Positions 46,411 to 57,599 of a stretch of DNA of 64,000 bases are shown here, one piece after another. This DNA comes from Torymus aiolomorphi (lineage: Eukaryota; Arthropoda; Insecta; Hymenoptera; Torymidae). The notes under the pieces were generated by a model. It saw nothing but the letters and a program-made list of their open reading frames with translations, did not search any database and was not told the origin of the DNA. The DNA lies in assembly GCA_036365515.1 (NCBI GenBank), contig CM070873.1:82781948-82845947 (forward strand). The letters run 5' to 3'. Within the stretch, counting starts at the first letter, position 1; each line of letters opens with the position of its first letter. The translations under genes and the position numbers were made by a program.

Positions 46411-47203
46411 ATCTGGCATATCCACCTTTCCTTTGTATGATATCCTGCCTGATGGTTAAGTTTCATGTCATACTTATTATTTGTATATTCAAGTTATCAT
46501 ATTTTTATCTAAAATATATAATATCCATCATTATATAATTCTATAAAAATTCTAAAAGCTTGATAAAAACCGTTAGTAAATGATTCCAATAGTTTATAAG
46601 ATGTGTGGCAGAACTGTTATTGAGAAATATAGGTATTTTAGAATAGTAATTGAATAAGAAATAGATTTTTGTGAATAATAGAGGTAACTATGGCACCGAA
46701 TACATTAGTTTTATGCACTCTAAATATGCAAGAAAACTCAATTTATAGTATCTGTCGTGTACAACATCATTCAAGTAAAGTTTACTGCGTAACGTTAAAC
46801 TTGGCATTACATTATACGTACACTACAAATTTACTGGCGCAACTAAAATATTCAAAAGTAAAATGACATTGCGAGATTTACAAAGTATCTATAATATAAT
46901 ACTGTTAAAGTATTTTACTATATATAAGTAATTATTTTATAAACTCAATAATTGCACTCCATGAAAATAAAGTAATATGATCACTAGTTAATTGTATTGC
47001 AAATTTCTGACAAATATTATAGAATTCATCTTCATATTATCGTGATGCTATAGATCCAGCCATTATCGACGATTGCAAGGACTCGTTTTTTTCATTTAGT
47101 TTCGAATTTTTAGAAAATATATCTTGACAGGCTTTAGATTCAGTAAAGAACTACAACGTGTTGAAGAGATTTTTTCAACCAGTAGGAATATTAATAATTT
47201 CTA
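46411..47203. other. AT-rich noncoding DNA
   Basis: No feature is recognised. Confidence 0.4.
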
Positions 47204-47682
47204 TATCGCCGGTACCGACGAAAACTATCCCACATGAATATTGACCACGAAAAGGATCTCATCTAGAAAAGGCCACGAAAACTATCCTCCATCACCATTC
47301 GCCACGAAAAGAATCCCATCTACAAAAGTGCCACGAAAACTATCTCGCATCAATATTCGCCACGAAAAGAATCTCACCTACAAAAACGCTACGAAAACTA
47401 TCCCTTTTAAAAAGGTGTCGACGAAAACTATCCCGCATCGATATTCGCCACAAAAAGAATCTTGTTTAAAAAGAAAACGCCACGAAAAGAATCTCAGCTA
47501 CAAAAACAGGATAGTTTTCGCTGACACCTTTTTAAGAGGGATAGTTTTCGTGGCGTTTTTGTAGGTGAAATTCTTTTCGTGGCGAATATAGATGCGAGAT
47601 AGTTTTCGTGGCACTTTTGTAGATGGGATTCTTTTCGTGGCGAATGCTGATGGGGGACAGTTTTCGTGGCACCGGCGAGATA
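47204..47682. mobile_element. Modular foldback built from CCACGAAAA units
   Basis: TATCGCCGGTACC at the left is mirrored by GGCACCGGCGAGATA at the right. Between them, units alternating ACGAAAACTATCCC-GCAT and ATTCGCCACGAAAAGAATC-CATCTACAAAA repeat about three times forward and then in reverse complement. The turn falls near 47505. ORFs on both strands are repeat artefacts with Lys/Arg/Pro-rich translations. Confidence 0.8.
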
Positions 47683-48989
47683 AAGCTGCTTAAAACCCGA
47701 TACACCTGAAACTTTCGCACCACCAACCACCATACTATTAAATTGAAAGCCTAACACAAGCTGGCACCTATTATTGAGTAGGTGTTGTACAAATCGCTCG
47801 CAGGTTCACAGCAAATAACGTGGCTCCCCGTTTTGGGCCGACCCCAAGATGCATTTACACGTGCGTACATTTTGATGCGAAATACGTGTCACTGTTAGAG
47901 ACGCATAACCGAATCAAATACCCCACAGCTCCGATGCAGTATGCGGGTGCGAGCACGCGTAATGATTTATGAGAATAGCATATACTGAACGTTAGAATGA
48001 TTGAAATTGATCGCCTTAGAGGCAAACCACGTCACTATTTCGCAGTTGAACGTACGGGAATTCGCCCCTCTCCTGTACACGCATGTGTGTACTTTGTAGG
48101 TAAAAGTAATTTTGGGGACATAAATTTCGCACAGAGGCTGAAAATCTAAACCGCCTGACCCTATACACAGCGCATTGCGCCACTCCTCTTCTTTCATACC
48201 GTTTATTCTTCGCTTTGTCCGGGAAAAAAGGATAAACGTTGAGGATATTTTGTTTTAATTAAACTTACCCAGTACCTATTTCGAAGTTTAATTACTATTT
48301 AAGCAAAATTGTGAAAGTCACAGTGTGAAATTGTACAAAGATCAAAATAAATCTTTCAAAATCAAAATATAATAAGAAATAAAAAAGAGTTGTATTTATT
48401 GTTAAACCTTTTCAACTGACAATATCTGCATTTGTCTGCATAGTACTGAAATTAGATGAAAATTGGTTTTTACTCGTGAACGGAGATTTACGACGCAATG
48501 AATAATTAGTTAGCGCTGCACTCAATTTCTTGGTCGTCGCATATTTTTTCACACTTTATGAATCAATTCACCTCGTACGCGTAACAGTTCAAATACTTGT
48601 TTATTGTATCCTCATATACATAACATGAGAACAATATTCCTTATAAAAAAAATAATGGTTTTTGAGTACATTTGGACATTATAAATTAGATTAAAATTTT
48701 AGTTTTATCAAATTTTTAAAACAACTTTGGTATTTTATAATAAAACGAATAAGTAATAATATATAATTTTATATCAAATAATAAACTTATTATGTCACTG
48801 CTATTTCTCACTTTAATTCAGTTTATCTCATACAGTAATCAATCATATGGACTGGGAGTTAACTTGTTAATCAATAATTTTAATGAAGTATTAGCCGGTG
48901 GTTACGGAGTGCTCGTGCACAGTACTAATTATTAAGCATTAACGAGTATAAGGGTTGATATAACATGATAGAAATGTTGTATACGACAT
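47683..48989. other. No recognised gene
   Basis: Moderate G+C at 47770-48200, then AT-rich. A short minus-strand ORF at 47967-48197 has no domain. Confidence 0.35.
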
Positions 48990-49580
48990 TTGGAACCGAA
49001 ACACACCTTATTTTTAGAATTAATTAATTCTAGTCCATGGTTTGGCGAGTTAGCTCTGGAATGTCTAGAACTCCATTGTCTTAGTGTTGTAAAAAATAGT
49101 GTTTTATTTTATAAACGTTATGTAGATGATTGTATATTGATTATTAAGGAAAATGATATTGACCGATGTTTATGTGAATTTAATGAATACAATGAATATC
49201 TGAAATTGACGATGGAAAACGAAGAGAACAAATCTATTAATTACTTAGAAATGTCGCTAATAAGAGAAGGTAATAAAATTATTTCAAATTTTTATAGAAA
49301 AAATACATATTCTGGAAGATTTGTTCACTTCGACTCTCATCACCCTTCATCACAAAAAAGAGCGATTGTTTATAGTCTGGTAGATAAAGCTGTTAATCTA
49401 TCGCACAGTCAATTTCATGAACAAAATCTAAACATTGTAAAACAACTGCTTATTGAGAATGGTTATCCGTTGAAATTTATCAATGAGGACATCCAACGCA
49501 GGTTATCATCTAACAAGAAATCACAAGCTGGCACAAATGATACTAACATCGCGGATAACAATAAAAAATCACTATCGTAA
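48990..49580 (+). pseudogene. Penelope-like reverse transcriptase, C-terminal part
   Basis: The 196-codon ORF contains LFYKRYVDDCILI with the catalytic YVDD (residues 41-53), SINYLEMSLIR (about 83-93), NFYRKNTYSGRFVHFDSHHP (about 100-119) and a QKRAIVYSLVDKAV block, in the order typical of Penelope-like RTs. A normal protein has several hundred residues before YVDD; here only about 45 remain, and the first part is already diverged. The start codon is only the first Met of the open stretch. A frame change near 49560-49580 separates it from the endonuclease part. Confidence 0.85.
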
Positions 49581-49581
49581 T

Positions 49582-49957
49582 ATCATACATTAAAGATTTC
49601 AGTTATAAATTAAAATCGATCCTCTCACGCAATAGTTATACGGTGATACAAAAACCAATCAAAAAACTTACCAAATATATTAAATTAGTCAAAGATAATG
49701 TGGATAAGTTAGATAAAAGTGGTGTTGTTTATTATGTTAATTGTGCTGATTGTAAAATGTCATACATTGGACAGACGGGCAGACAATTAAGAGTTCGCAT
49801 CAATGAACATAAGCGTAGCGTCAAGAATTGTGACACCACGTCGGCGTTAGCCGAACATGCAAATTTATATAAACACAAAATTAATTTTATATGTTCTTGC
49901 TTCTTAGCCTTGAGAAGGGGAGTAAATTACACTCCCGAAACGTCGGTATTTTATTAA
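49582..49957 (+). pseudogene. Penelope-like GIY-YIG endonuclease domain
   Basis: The frame opens before 49643 (ISYIKDFSYKLK at about 49580) and continues to a stop at 49957. GVVYYVNCADCKMSYIGQTG is the GIY-YIG signature with its two-cysteine insert. The following R and E/H residues (RVRINEHKRSV) fit the catalytic helix. It ends NYTPETSVFY. This domain nicks target DNA for the retroelement. It is one frame away from the RT segment, so the protein is broken unless a shift is tolerated. Confidence 0.85.
49909..49944 (+). ncRNA. Hammerhead-ribozyme-like motif at the Penelope 3' end
   Basis: CTTGAGAAG is followed by a perfect six-base stem (GGGAGT with ACTCCC, seven-base loop) and then GAAACGTC. 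This mirrors the hammerhead order CUGANGA, stem II, GAAA, then GUC cleavage site. Penelope-like elements are known to carry hammerheads. The first core box departs from consensus (T for C, A for G), so activity is doubtful. Confidence 0.4.
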
Positions 49958-50160
49958 TAAAATTACTCAAAAGGATCTCCGGTGTTTAAGGAAAATTTTT
50001 TTCAACTGCACCTTTCAAGTAAACATAACTTATTTTTAGAATATGTCCGTATTCACGTGTGCATGGAAAAAAATTCCATAGTTAAAATTACTAGAGTGCT
50101 CTAGTAATTTTGTCACAGACTGACACAAATGGACTTTTTACAATATTTTTAACAAATTGT

Positions 50161-50389
50161 CCCTTTCAGTCACGTAATTCAGTTGTGAAGACACGTTTTT
50201 CTGGCATATATTTGATTATAACAATTATAAACAATTATGGATTGACAAAAAACCATACTCGATTTAAAGTTTAAGTCTTTTACTACCTGAAAATGCAAAA
50301 AGGATTTTGCACGGAATATAACAAAAAATGATAAAAAAAAAAGAAAAAAAAACAGGATGCCGAAATATCGACTCCTGTGACTGAAAGGG
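50161..50389. mobile_element. Nested MITE with CCCTTTCAGTCAC ends
   Basis: CCCTTTCAGTCAC at the left and GTGACTGAAAGGG at the right are perfect inverted repeats. The block is absent from the mirror arm of the host foldback. Noncoding, with a long A-rich run near its right end. Confidence 0.75.
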
Positions 50390-51012
50390 TTATTGGGATC
50401 GGAAATGTAGACGTCAGCGCGCTCTCGCGATTGATAATGTAAACTGTGGGACAATGCTCCATATGACATTCGAATATTCGATTCAAATTTCATCTTTCAT
50501 TGCTCCCATTTCTGACAATTTGTAAACATACATCCAAACATAATGAGGTTATGCGATTCTTCATTTAAAACTTTTCCACACTTTGCTACGTGTCCAGCAT
50601 TTAACAGTCTTTCACCTTCAATAAAATTTCTACTCGAGGGTGTACATTTCCCAAAAGAGCAGATTTGCTCTATACTTAGCATTCTAACTATTAAAAATAA
50701 CAGTAAATGAAAAGAAGCTGTAAATTAAACTTTGGGATTATTTTAAGCAATCAAAGTGATTTTATGAAGCAATATGAAATTCATTTTAACATTTACCTGA
50801 CGTGTATATATTAATATTATTATTTGATCTACTGAAATAAATAAATTAATTTTAGAGCAGAACTTATTTTGCAGCAGAAGACGCGACTCTGTGTGTACAT
50901 ATATATACAATGAAAATAAACAAATAGACCTATATCGTAGTCATAGAGCATTGTCCCACAGCTTACACTAACAGTCGCGAGAGCGCGCTGATGTCTACAT
51001 TTCCGATCCCAA

Positions 51013-51091
51013 TACGAGGCACAAGAAAATTTTACGATGTACTATTGTAATTTTTCGAATATGAATCATAAAAATTATTTTGTGCCTCGTA
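51013..51091. mobile_element. Nested 79-bp MITE with TACGAGGCACAA ends
   Basis: TACGAGGCACAA and TTGTGCCTCGTA form perfect 12-bp ends. If TA is the target duplication, the element proper is CGAGGCACAA...TTGTGCCTCG. It is absent from the mirror arm. Confidence 0.7.
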
Positions 51092-51589
51092 AAATTTGTT
51101 AAAAATCTTGTAAAAAGTCCATTTGAGTCAGTCTGTGACAAAATTACTGGAGCCCTCTGGTAATTTTAACTATGGAATTTCTCTCCGTGTATGTTACGTG
51201 TGCGTATGCGTGTGCGTACGGGAAAATCTTAGGACCCACTGGGCCAAATTTGACTGGACAGAGCTAATTCTTTTAGTTTTTGTTTACCTGTTTTATAGCA
51301 ATTTCTTCCCATATTTTAATACTTTAAGCTATTATTATTAAAGTATTAGTAATGAAATTGATGCAGAATATCATTCTCTACTATTAAAAAAGGCGATTGT
51401 AATAGCTATACTCAATTCTTAGCTGTTGATGAAAAAATGATTTTTCGTATAGTAACGCCGTATACTTAAAAAAATTTAAAGTGAATTCATGTTAAGAAAA
51501 AATAGTTATAATACAATAAATTGTTAGTATTTAATGTTTTAGGATTTTCGGATTGTCATCCTAAATCTAGCGAGAAAAAATCAACGAAC

Positions 51590-51690
51590 GAGTTGACCCC
51601 TTCTCGAAGCAGCTTCTGAGTTGACCCCTTTTCGAAGCTGCTTTTGAGTTGACCCCTTTTCGAAGCGGCCGCTTAGTTGACCCTTTTTTA
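51590..51690. repeat. 28-bp minisatellite, about 3.5 copies
   Basis: GAGTTGACCCCTT(C/T)TCGAAGC-GC repeats start at 51590, 51618, 51646 and 51674. The last copies vary (GCGGCCGC). The minus-strand ORF through it is a repeat artefact. Confidence 0.85.
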
Positions 51691-51903
51691 TTCAGGAACG
51701 ACGATATAAGGTTATAATCTGGTAAATTTTCAAATGTTTCATTAATTTTTTCCAAAGAAATAAAATAATTAAAAAAAAAGATATACTAGGACCCTTTCGA
51801 GTAATAGCCGATTTGTACAAATACTACAAATCATTTTTTGTTTATTATTTATAAAAATAAAAATATCAGTCAATTTATATTAAAGTGTTTTGCTAACTTT
51901 TAA

Positions 51904-54738
51904 GGGGATGTCGTAGCAACTGTTTCACCAAATCACCACCAAGACACTGGCGCTGTCGTCAGGTGGGAGATTCCTGACACTAGTCACTTTGAATAGTAAC
52001 AGTAGAAAAAATAGGCATTTGCATATCAAATAAAGAGTTGAGCCATGATAATAATGAATCATATTCATCAGTCAGAGTTGGCCGCAGTTGCCTATTTTTT
52101 CGAAACAATTGGAAATACAAAGTGGGATGGGCCGCAACTTCCCAAGTCCGAAGCGACGCCATGTTGGCATATGCAACAGCGAAGTAGAAACGAATATTTC
52201 ACAGAGAGGGCGCGGGGGGCACTGAATCGAGCCACTTCGCAAATGCATGATTTTTTGAGCCACGCACTGGTCAATGAAAGCAACTTCATATAGGGAAACA
52301 ATAAATAATAAAACAATATGTAAATACAATGGTATAACGAAATATTTTGCAAAGTGATCGAGCAAACATGAAAATGTTTGCCGTCAATCAAGTTATTATT
52401 ATTTATTCAAGATTTTGTGTTTGCCATGCACTTGATTTCGTCTTCCAATTATCATCATGGTATCTTTTAGTGATAACCTGTTACGTTTCAAATAAAATTA
52501 TTTGCGAGTGATAAACTCAGTTTTAATTAAAAATAATAAAAAGGTACATCAAATAATAAAGAATAACGATGTAGGTTTAGCGGTATGAATATTTTCAAAA
52601 CCATACTTTTAGGTGTTGTAAGTTTGATCGAAATGATTTTGAGTCAAAACTTACGTTTGCTATGCGCTTGATTTCGTTTTTCAATTACCATCATGCTGTC
52701 TTTTAGTGATAACCTAAATTCATAGGTATCATTTATAAATAATAAAAAGGTACAGAAAACAGTTAAGGGTATAAGCATACAGTTTATCAAGCAAAAAAGA
52801 GCATGCAATATAGGTAAACATTTACAGGCAACATAGTAAAACAAACTCGATAATCTAAAGAGACAACATTTTTCCATTATAAAAATCCATTTTGAATCTC
52901 ACGTGCAATTTTCAAAATAATTATATGTGCCAAAAGCTCAGTATCCAGCAAAATATTGCGAAGTGTAAGACAACTTATAGACAAATCAGAATCTTACTTT
53001 TGTTGCGATGACTGTGCAGTACATTAAGGCGAGCTTGAACATCCTGATTTCAATAGATTTATAGATTTAATAAACAAATACTCGAAAAACAACTAGCACG
53101 CACAATTTGGTATCATCTCAATGTTCCTCTCATCTTACATAACCTCTAACAAGCTACGTAAATGAGACACTTGTACACAACACAACATAACCTCTCACAT
53201 GATATATTATTAGCACTATCCTAACGTGTACACGGTATAGGACGAGAAAATCACGAAAATCCACTCTGAAACGTTAATTACACATTGAAATACAGATTAA
53301 TAAACAACGCGAATACATCGTAAAATGTGGAAAATTCGACTTTATGCTACAATGAACTGTTGCCCTTACTGAAAGCAGTAAACCACAACATGCATAACCT
53401 GACTTGATACGTTACACCATAATACACCATAATAAACGGCAGATGTCACCACGCTGACTGTCCGCGTTTTATATAAGCAGATATTATTTATTTCAGAGTA
53501 ATAAAACCAGTGTAGAAATTTGCCTTATCGCCTTTTATATACGAAATAAATACAATATGTACAATATATTGAAAGATAAAATAAACTATCTAAAGAAAAA
53601 TTTTGAAGCCGGAACCACACTCGCCGGTCAGAATTTTACATTATTCGCGCTCTGGATCTCTGGATTCGTTCAGCGACCGACGTTTTTCGCTTCAGACGGT
53701 CGGTGGCTATGCCGGATGCTTGCTTCATCTCAACTATTCCTTTGAAAAAACGGGGAATATATGGATCAAGTAATTGATGACTGTGCGGCAGGTGCTATAC
53801 CGACGTCGATACAAAGCCACCGAAAGCGTCGATTCGACGTCAGGGACGTTGCAGACAATTGACTAATATAATCGGAGGATTTTTACATGAATTATATAAT
53901 GAGATTTTTTGTCCACGAACTTTTAGTTGAAACAATCAGGGCTACAGATTTATCAAAAGTTTTATGACAATAAAACGGACAGCCAGCGTGGCGACATCTG
54001 CCATTTATTATGATGTATTATGGTGTAACGTGTCAGGTCAGGTTATGCGTGTTGTGGTCTACTGCTTTCAGTAAAGGCAACAGTTTATTGTAGCTTAAAG
54101 TCGAATTTTCCACATCTGACTACGTATTGGCGTTGTTTATTAATCTGTATTTCAATGTGTAATTAACGTTTCAAAGTGGATTTTCGTGATTTTTAAAATA
54201 GGGGCAAATGAAACAATAAAATCTTGAATAAATAATAATAACTTGATTGACGGCAAACATTTTCATGTTTGCTCGATTACTTTGCAAAATATTTCGTTAT
54301 ACTATTGTATTTACATATTGTTTTATTATTTATTTTTTCCCTATATGAAGTTGCTTTCATTGATCAGTGCGTGGCTCAAAAAATCATGCATTTGCGCAGT
54401 AGCTCGATTCAGTGCCCCCCGCGCCCTCTCTGTAAAATATTCGTTTCTACTCCGCTGTTGCATATGCCAACATGGCATCGCTTCGGACTTGGGCAGTTGC
54501 GGCCCATCCCACTTTGTATTTCAAATTGTTTGGAAAAAATAGGTAACTGTGGCCAACTCTGACTGATGAATATGATTCATTATTGTCATGGCTACTGCGC
54601 TCAGCTCTTTATTTGATATGCAAATGCCTATTTTGTCTACAATTGCTGTTCAAAGTGACTAGTGTCACGAATCTCCCACCTGACAACAACACCAGTGTCT
54701 TGGTGGCGATTTGGTGAAACTTTTGCTACGATATCCCC
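51904..54738. mobile_element. TTAA-flanked long-inverted-repeat element, 2.8 kb
   Basis: The right arm (about 53968-54738) is one continuous inverted copy of a left arm split in two (51904-52425 and 53240-53472) by about 820 bp. The ends are GGGGATGTCGTAGCAA and TTGCTACGATATCCCC. TTAA lies immediately outside both ends (51900-51903, 54739-54742). The middle holds an imperfect AGCGACCGACG/CGGTCGGTGGCT hairpin but no transposase. Mirror ORFs in the two arms are shadows of the same noncoding sequence. It is likely a piggyBac-type non-autonomous element. Confidence 0.75.
52425..53240. other. Segment present in only one arm of the 2.8-kb element
   Basis: This AT-rich block has no counterpart in the right arm. 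It contains a diverged direct repeat (GCACTTGATTTCGTCTTCCA near 52430 and GCGCTTGATTTCGTTTTTCA near 52663). It is either an insertion in the left arm or a deletion from the right. Confidence 0.6.
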
Positions 54739-54742
54739 TTAA

Positions 54743-55767
54743 GAAGGTAAAAAAGTTTTTGTCGTAAAGTATTGCTCCTATATAGAATACACTCCAGCTA
54801 AAAAGAATAACCTTCATATACATCTCTAGAAATGAAACGCTGCATGACACTGGTTTGAATTAACTTCAATTTGCTGGTTCGCTTTGGGAGGAAAAGTAGT
54901 GCCACCGAGGTGAATTATATTTTTACAATTGCTATATAGACTGTAAACTGGCATAAGGAGATTATTCTTGTGAAGTTAAGCGTCATGGCACTGACATAAA
55001 ATGCGACACTGCGAAGTGCGTAATCCATGTTTTATACACGCAGTGATAAAAAATGCATAAAAATATACTTATATTATAACTTACAAATAATTAGGTTTTT
55101 GGTGTATTTTTTTATGACTCTTTTGTGATGGATAAGTTTTAATCACATCAATCTTTTGGTACGTGTAAAAAGAAAAAATTAAAGGATTTTCCTCATGTCC
55201 TCTCTGATTTGCTTTCTTGTCTATTTTTGTAGTATTAATACTTGCAAAGGTATGACATTAAGTACGGGTCATCTTTTTCATTAAAAAATACATTATTTTT
55301 AGTAATATAGGTCTTATCATAGGAATAAAAGCCTATGATATTAAAATAAGTAGTAGTAGGGGTATCGGGTTTCATTTTTAGGGCCAAAGGCAGCTCTCAA
55401 TGCCTGATCGAAATCCGATTCCCAAAGGATGAACGCTCTCCTTTTTAGACAGGAGACTAGTTGACCCAACCAGCCAAAGCTCTTTTACTGGTGTTCTCAG
55501 GTGGGAAAAGACACCTCGATATTTTTACTGAAATGTATCGAGAATGTCTTTCTCTTACCTCCCATGATTTGTCCGTGAAAAAAAAAATCTGTGACTATGG
55601 GGCAACATAATAATCCCTTAAGAATGATAAGAATCCCTCATGATTGATAGAGCCAGGAAAGCCCGATATTACCAATTCTATACCAAAATTACCATTTTCA
55701 AACCGTAAGAATGACTTGCTCGTACAATAATTCTCACGAAGGGCTCTTGTTATGGTTTTGTTTGCAG
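54743..55767. other. No recognised gene; intron preceding the coding exon
   Basis: Mostly AT-rich. It ends in a plausible 3' splice site (TTTTGTTTGCAG) just before the exon at 55768. No other feature is recognised. Confidence 0.4.
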
Positions 55768-55784
55768 GTGAACACCCAGCCGCG

Positions 55785-55873
55785 ATGCAGCACGGTAACT
55801 CGAGTAACAGCGGCGCGACAACACGCACCCTGGCGCTGCTCCTGCTCCTGCTACACGCGGGTTTCTTCGCAAG
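55785..55873 (+). CDS. First coding exon of a secreted or membrane protein (signal peptide)
   Basis: A 3' splice site (TTTGTTTGCAG) ends at 55767 and exon sequence starts at 55768 with a short 5' UTR. ATG at 55785 opens 29 codons plus two bases up to a donor AAG|GTGACT (exon end 55873). The translation has a polar start (MQHGNSSNSGATTR), then a leucine-rich core TLALLLLLLHAGFFA, a textbook signal peptide with probable cleavage just after FFA. Without splicing the frame stops two codons later. The mature protein must be encoded further downstream, beyond a long intron. The gene is not identified. Codon use is G+C-rich compared with the surroundings. Confidence 0.6.
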
Positions 55874-57355
55874 GTGACTGCTGAGTTGCGTAACCGGCCT
55901 GCATTAAGCAGAACGAGCTCGGAAACGCGATCGTCGACGCGCGGCGCCTCGCAGCATGCAGTCCGTGCGCGCGCCAACGGCGAAGAGAGGGAGAGGAGAG
56001 GCCGACTCAGCTTACTTCTTCTGTAGTAGTGCCACCGTTATGCTTTCGACGCGATCGATCGGAAAATAGAAGCAAGGTAAAATAAGAAAAGAGTGAACTC
56101 GCCTCTGTGGTGCGAGTACGTCCGGCTCAAAACGATGAAGACTAAAAAGAGTGAAAATGGTCCGTTTCGCTTAGAGTTGCGCTCGACTCTGAATTCTCTC
56201 CCTTTACGCGCGTGTCCATGTGTGTACATTGTAAGGAGACAGCTGCACTAGCGACTTCTACACTTTAACCCAGCGCTCGATGACGACTATATGTCGAAAA
56301 CGAGTGTATATACATATATATATTCCAACGCGAAGGTATTGTAACATTACTGTATGTGTGCGTGGGTGGGAGTGGTACCGAGCGCCGAGAGAGAATTTCG
56401 GCTTGAGGGAGGGGGAGTGCATATGTATATGCGCGTCCGCGTCGTTGCTGAACTGAAAGTTCGCCAATGGAATTTACTTGGTTTGCAGCCTGATTGGCGA
56501 GTCCGATGTTTCGATGGAAAAGTTAGCGGGCGTGGCTCGATTTTCAGGCCGCATCACCGGGCTCGCTGCAAATTGCCCGACACCGAAATGAAGCTCGTTT
56601 CGGATTCACGTAATTCTCGCGGAGGAGATGAAAGCTGATGAAAACGGTACGTCGGCGGGCGTTGCACGCGACATGGAAAAAGTAAACCGTGTGAATCGAT
56701 CCCAGTGTAACTGCGTTCACCCCCGTCGCAATTAATATACGCCGCGCCCGTTCGATATGTAATATTGTATATTAGCCTCGTACCAACTACCGGATGTCAA
56801 CGAAAAAGACTAGACGAAAATGGAGTCACTGCTCCGACAGAGTAAATCTGGGCGTGGGCGAAAAGTTTCGCAGGCACGCTTTAGCGTTGGCGTAAATTTG
56901 CATTAGCGCGGCGGCCGCACGCGAGAAGGACATTTGGCAAGCGACGCGAACACGTTACGTACGTGACCGTGCGCGAATGAAAATCCCTCCGCAGAGTTTT
57001 TCTCTTGGCGCCGTCGCGTGCGCGCATTTGCACGACAAAAAATCCTCGAGAAGACTCGCGCGTGTGGGTGTTAGCGAAAGCGAGCTACATAATCGTCCAG
57101 CCGCGATTCAATCGGGGGAATGGAAGACAAAACAAAGTCTTTGAGTGCGCCTCTAGAGGCCCGGCGACCGGCCTGTTATTTTTTAACGAACGTCATCCCT
57201 CTTTTGTTACATCAGCGTCGTGCTCTAAATTGAGGTAGCTTGGCATACTACCGACACATGCTGTAGGCGAGAAATTCAATATTTTGTTGCGCAAGGAGGG
57301 AGTGCAAGAGAGAATGCGTAGATTGTTGTTCATCTTTGCGTGAGTGATGAAAGCA
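55874..57355. promoter_or_regulatory. CpG-rich region downstream of the signal-peptide exon
   Basis: About 1.5 kb of high G+C and CpG, with short domain-free ORFs on both strands. It could be intronic regulatory DNA of the gene starting at 55.8 kb or a promoter of another transcript. No exon could be supported. Confidence 0.3.
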
Positions 57356-57359
57356 AATA

Positions 57360-57427
57360 CGAAAAGAAGAGAAAGAGAAGGAGGGAGAGAAAGAGAGAAA
57401 AAAGAGAGAGAGAGCGAGAGAGAGAGA

Positions 57428-57467
<40 letters not shown>

Positions 57468-57468
57468 A
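57360..57468. repeat. (GA)n microsatellite
   Basis: About 110 bp of imperfect, then pure, GA repeats. Overlapping ORFs are low complexity. Confidence 0.95.
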
Positions 57469-57599
57469 ATGTTAGACCCAGTGTTTTCTTCTGTTTCCTC
57501 TGCTCCGTAAAGGGGACGCGAAAATCGCGAGCGGCTAGGTTCATTGTTAACGAAGGCAGCTCCCGCATGCCGCGCGCAAGTGCTCGTTATTTTCATTCA

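Larger units (their letters stand above)
48990..49957 (+). mobile_element. Penelope-like retroelement, 5'-truncated
   Basis: About 1 kb carries the C-terminal half of a Penelope-type reverse transcriptase followed by a GIY-YIG endonuclease domain, the defining pair of this retroelement class. The region upstream of the RT active site is missing, so this is a dead-on-arrival copy or decayed remnant. It is AT-rich like its surroundings. Confidence 0.9.
50065..51186. mobile_element. Foldback/TIR element with mirrored arms up to 180 bp, twice interrupted
   Basis: GGAAAAAAATTCCATAGTTA at the left is mirrored by TAACTATGGAATTTCTCTCC at the right. The arms then match through GTCACAGACTGAC, TGGACTTTTTACAA, GGGATCGGAAATGTAGAC and CAGCGCGCTCTCGCGA. 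Each arm is interrupted at the same relative position by a different small element (50161-50389 left, 51013-51091 right). Confidence 0.75.

Noticed and set aside
47241..47757. Overlapping ORFs of 87-107 codons on both strands
   Set aside because: They are translations of the CCACGAAAA module repeats in a palindrome; both strands are open for the same reason.
52045..54562. Pairs of near-identical 97-99 codon ORFs on opposite strands
   Set aside because: They are the same noncoding sequence in the two inverted arms of the TTAA element, with no domain.
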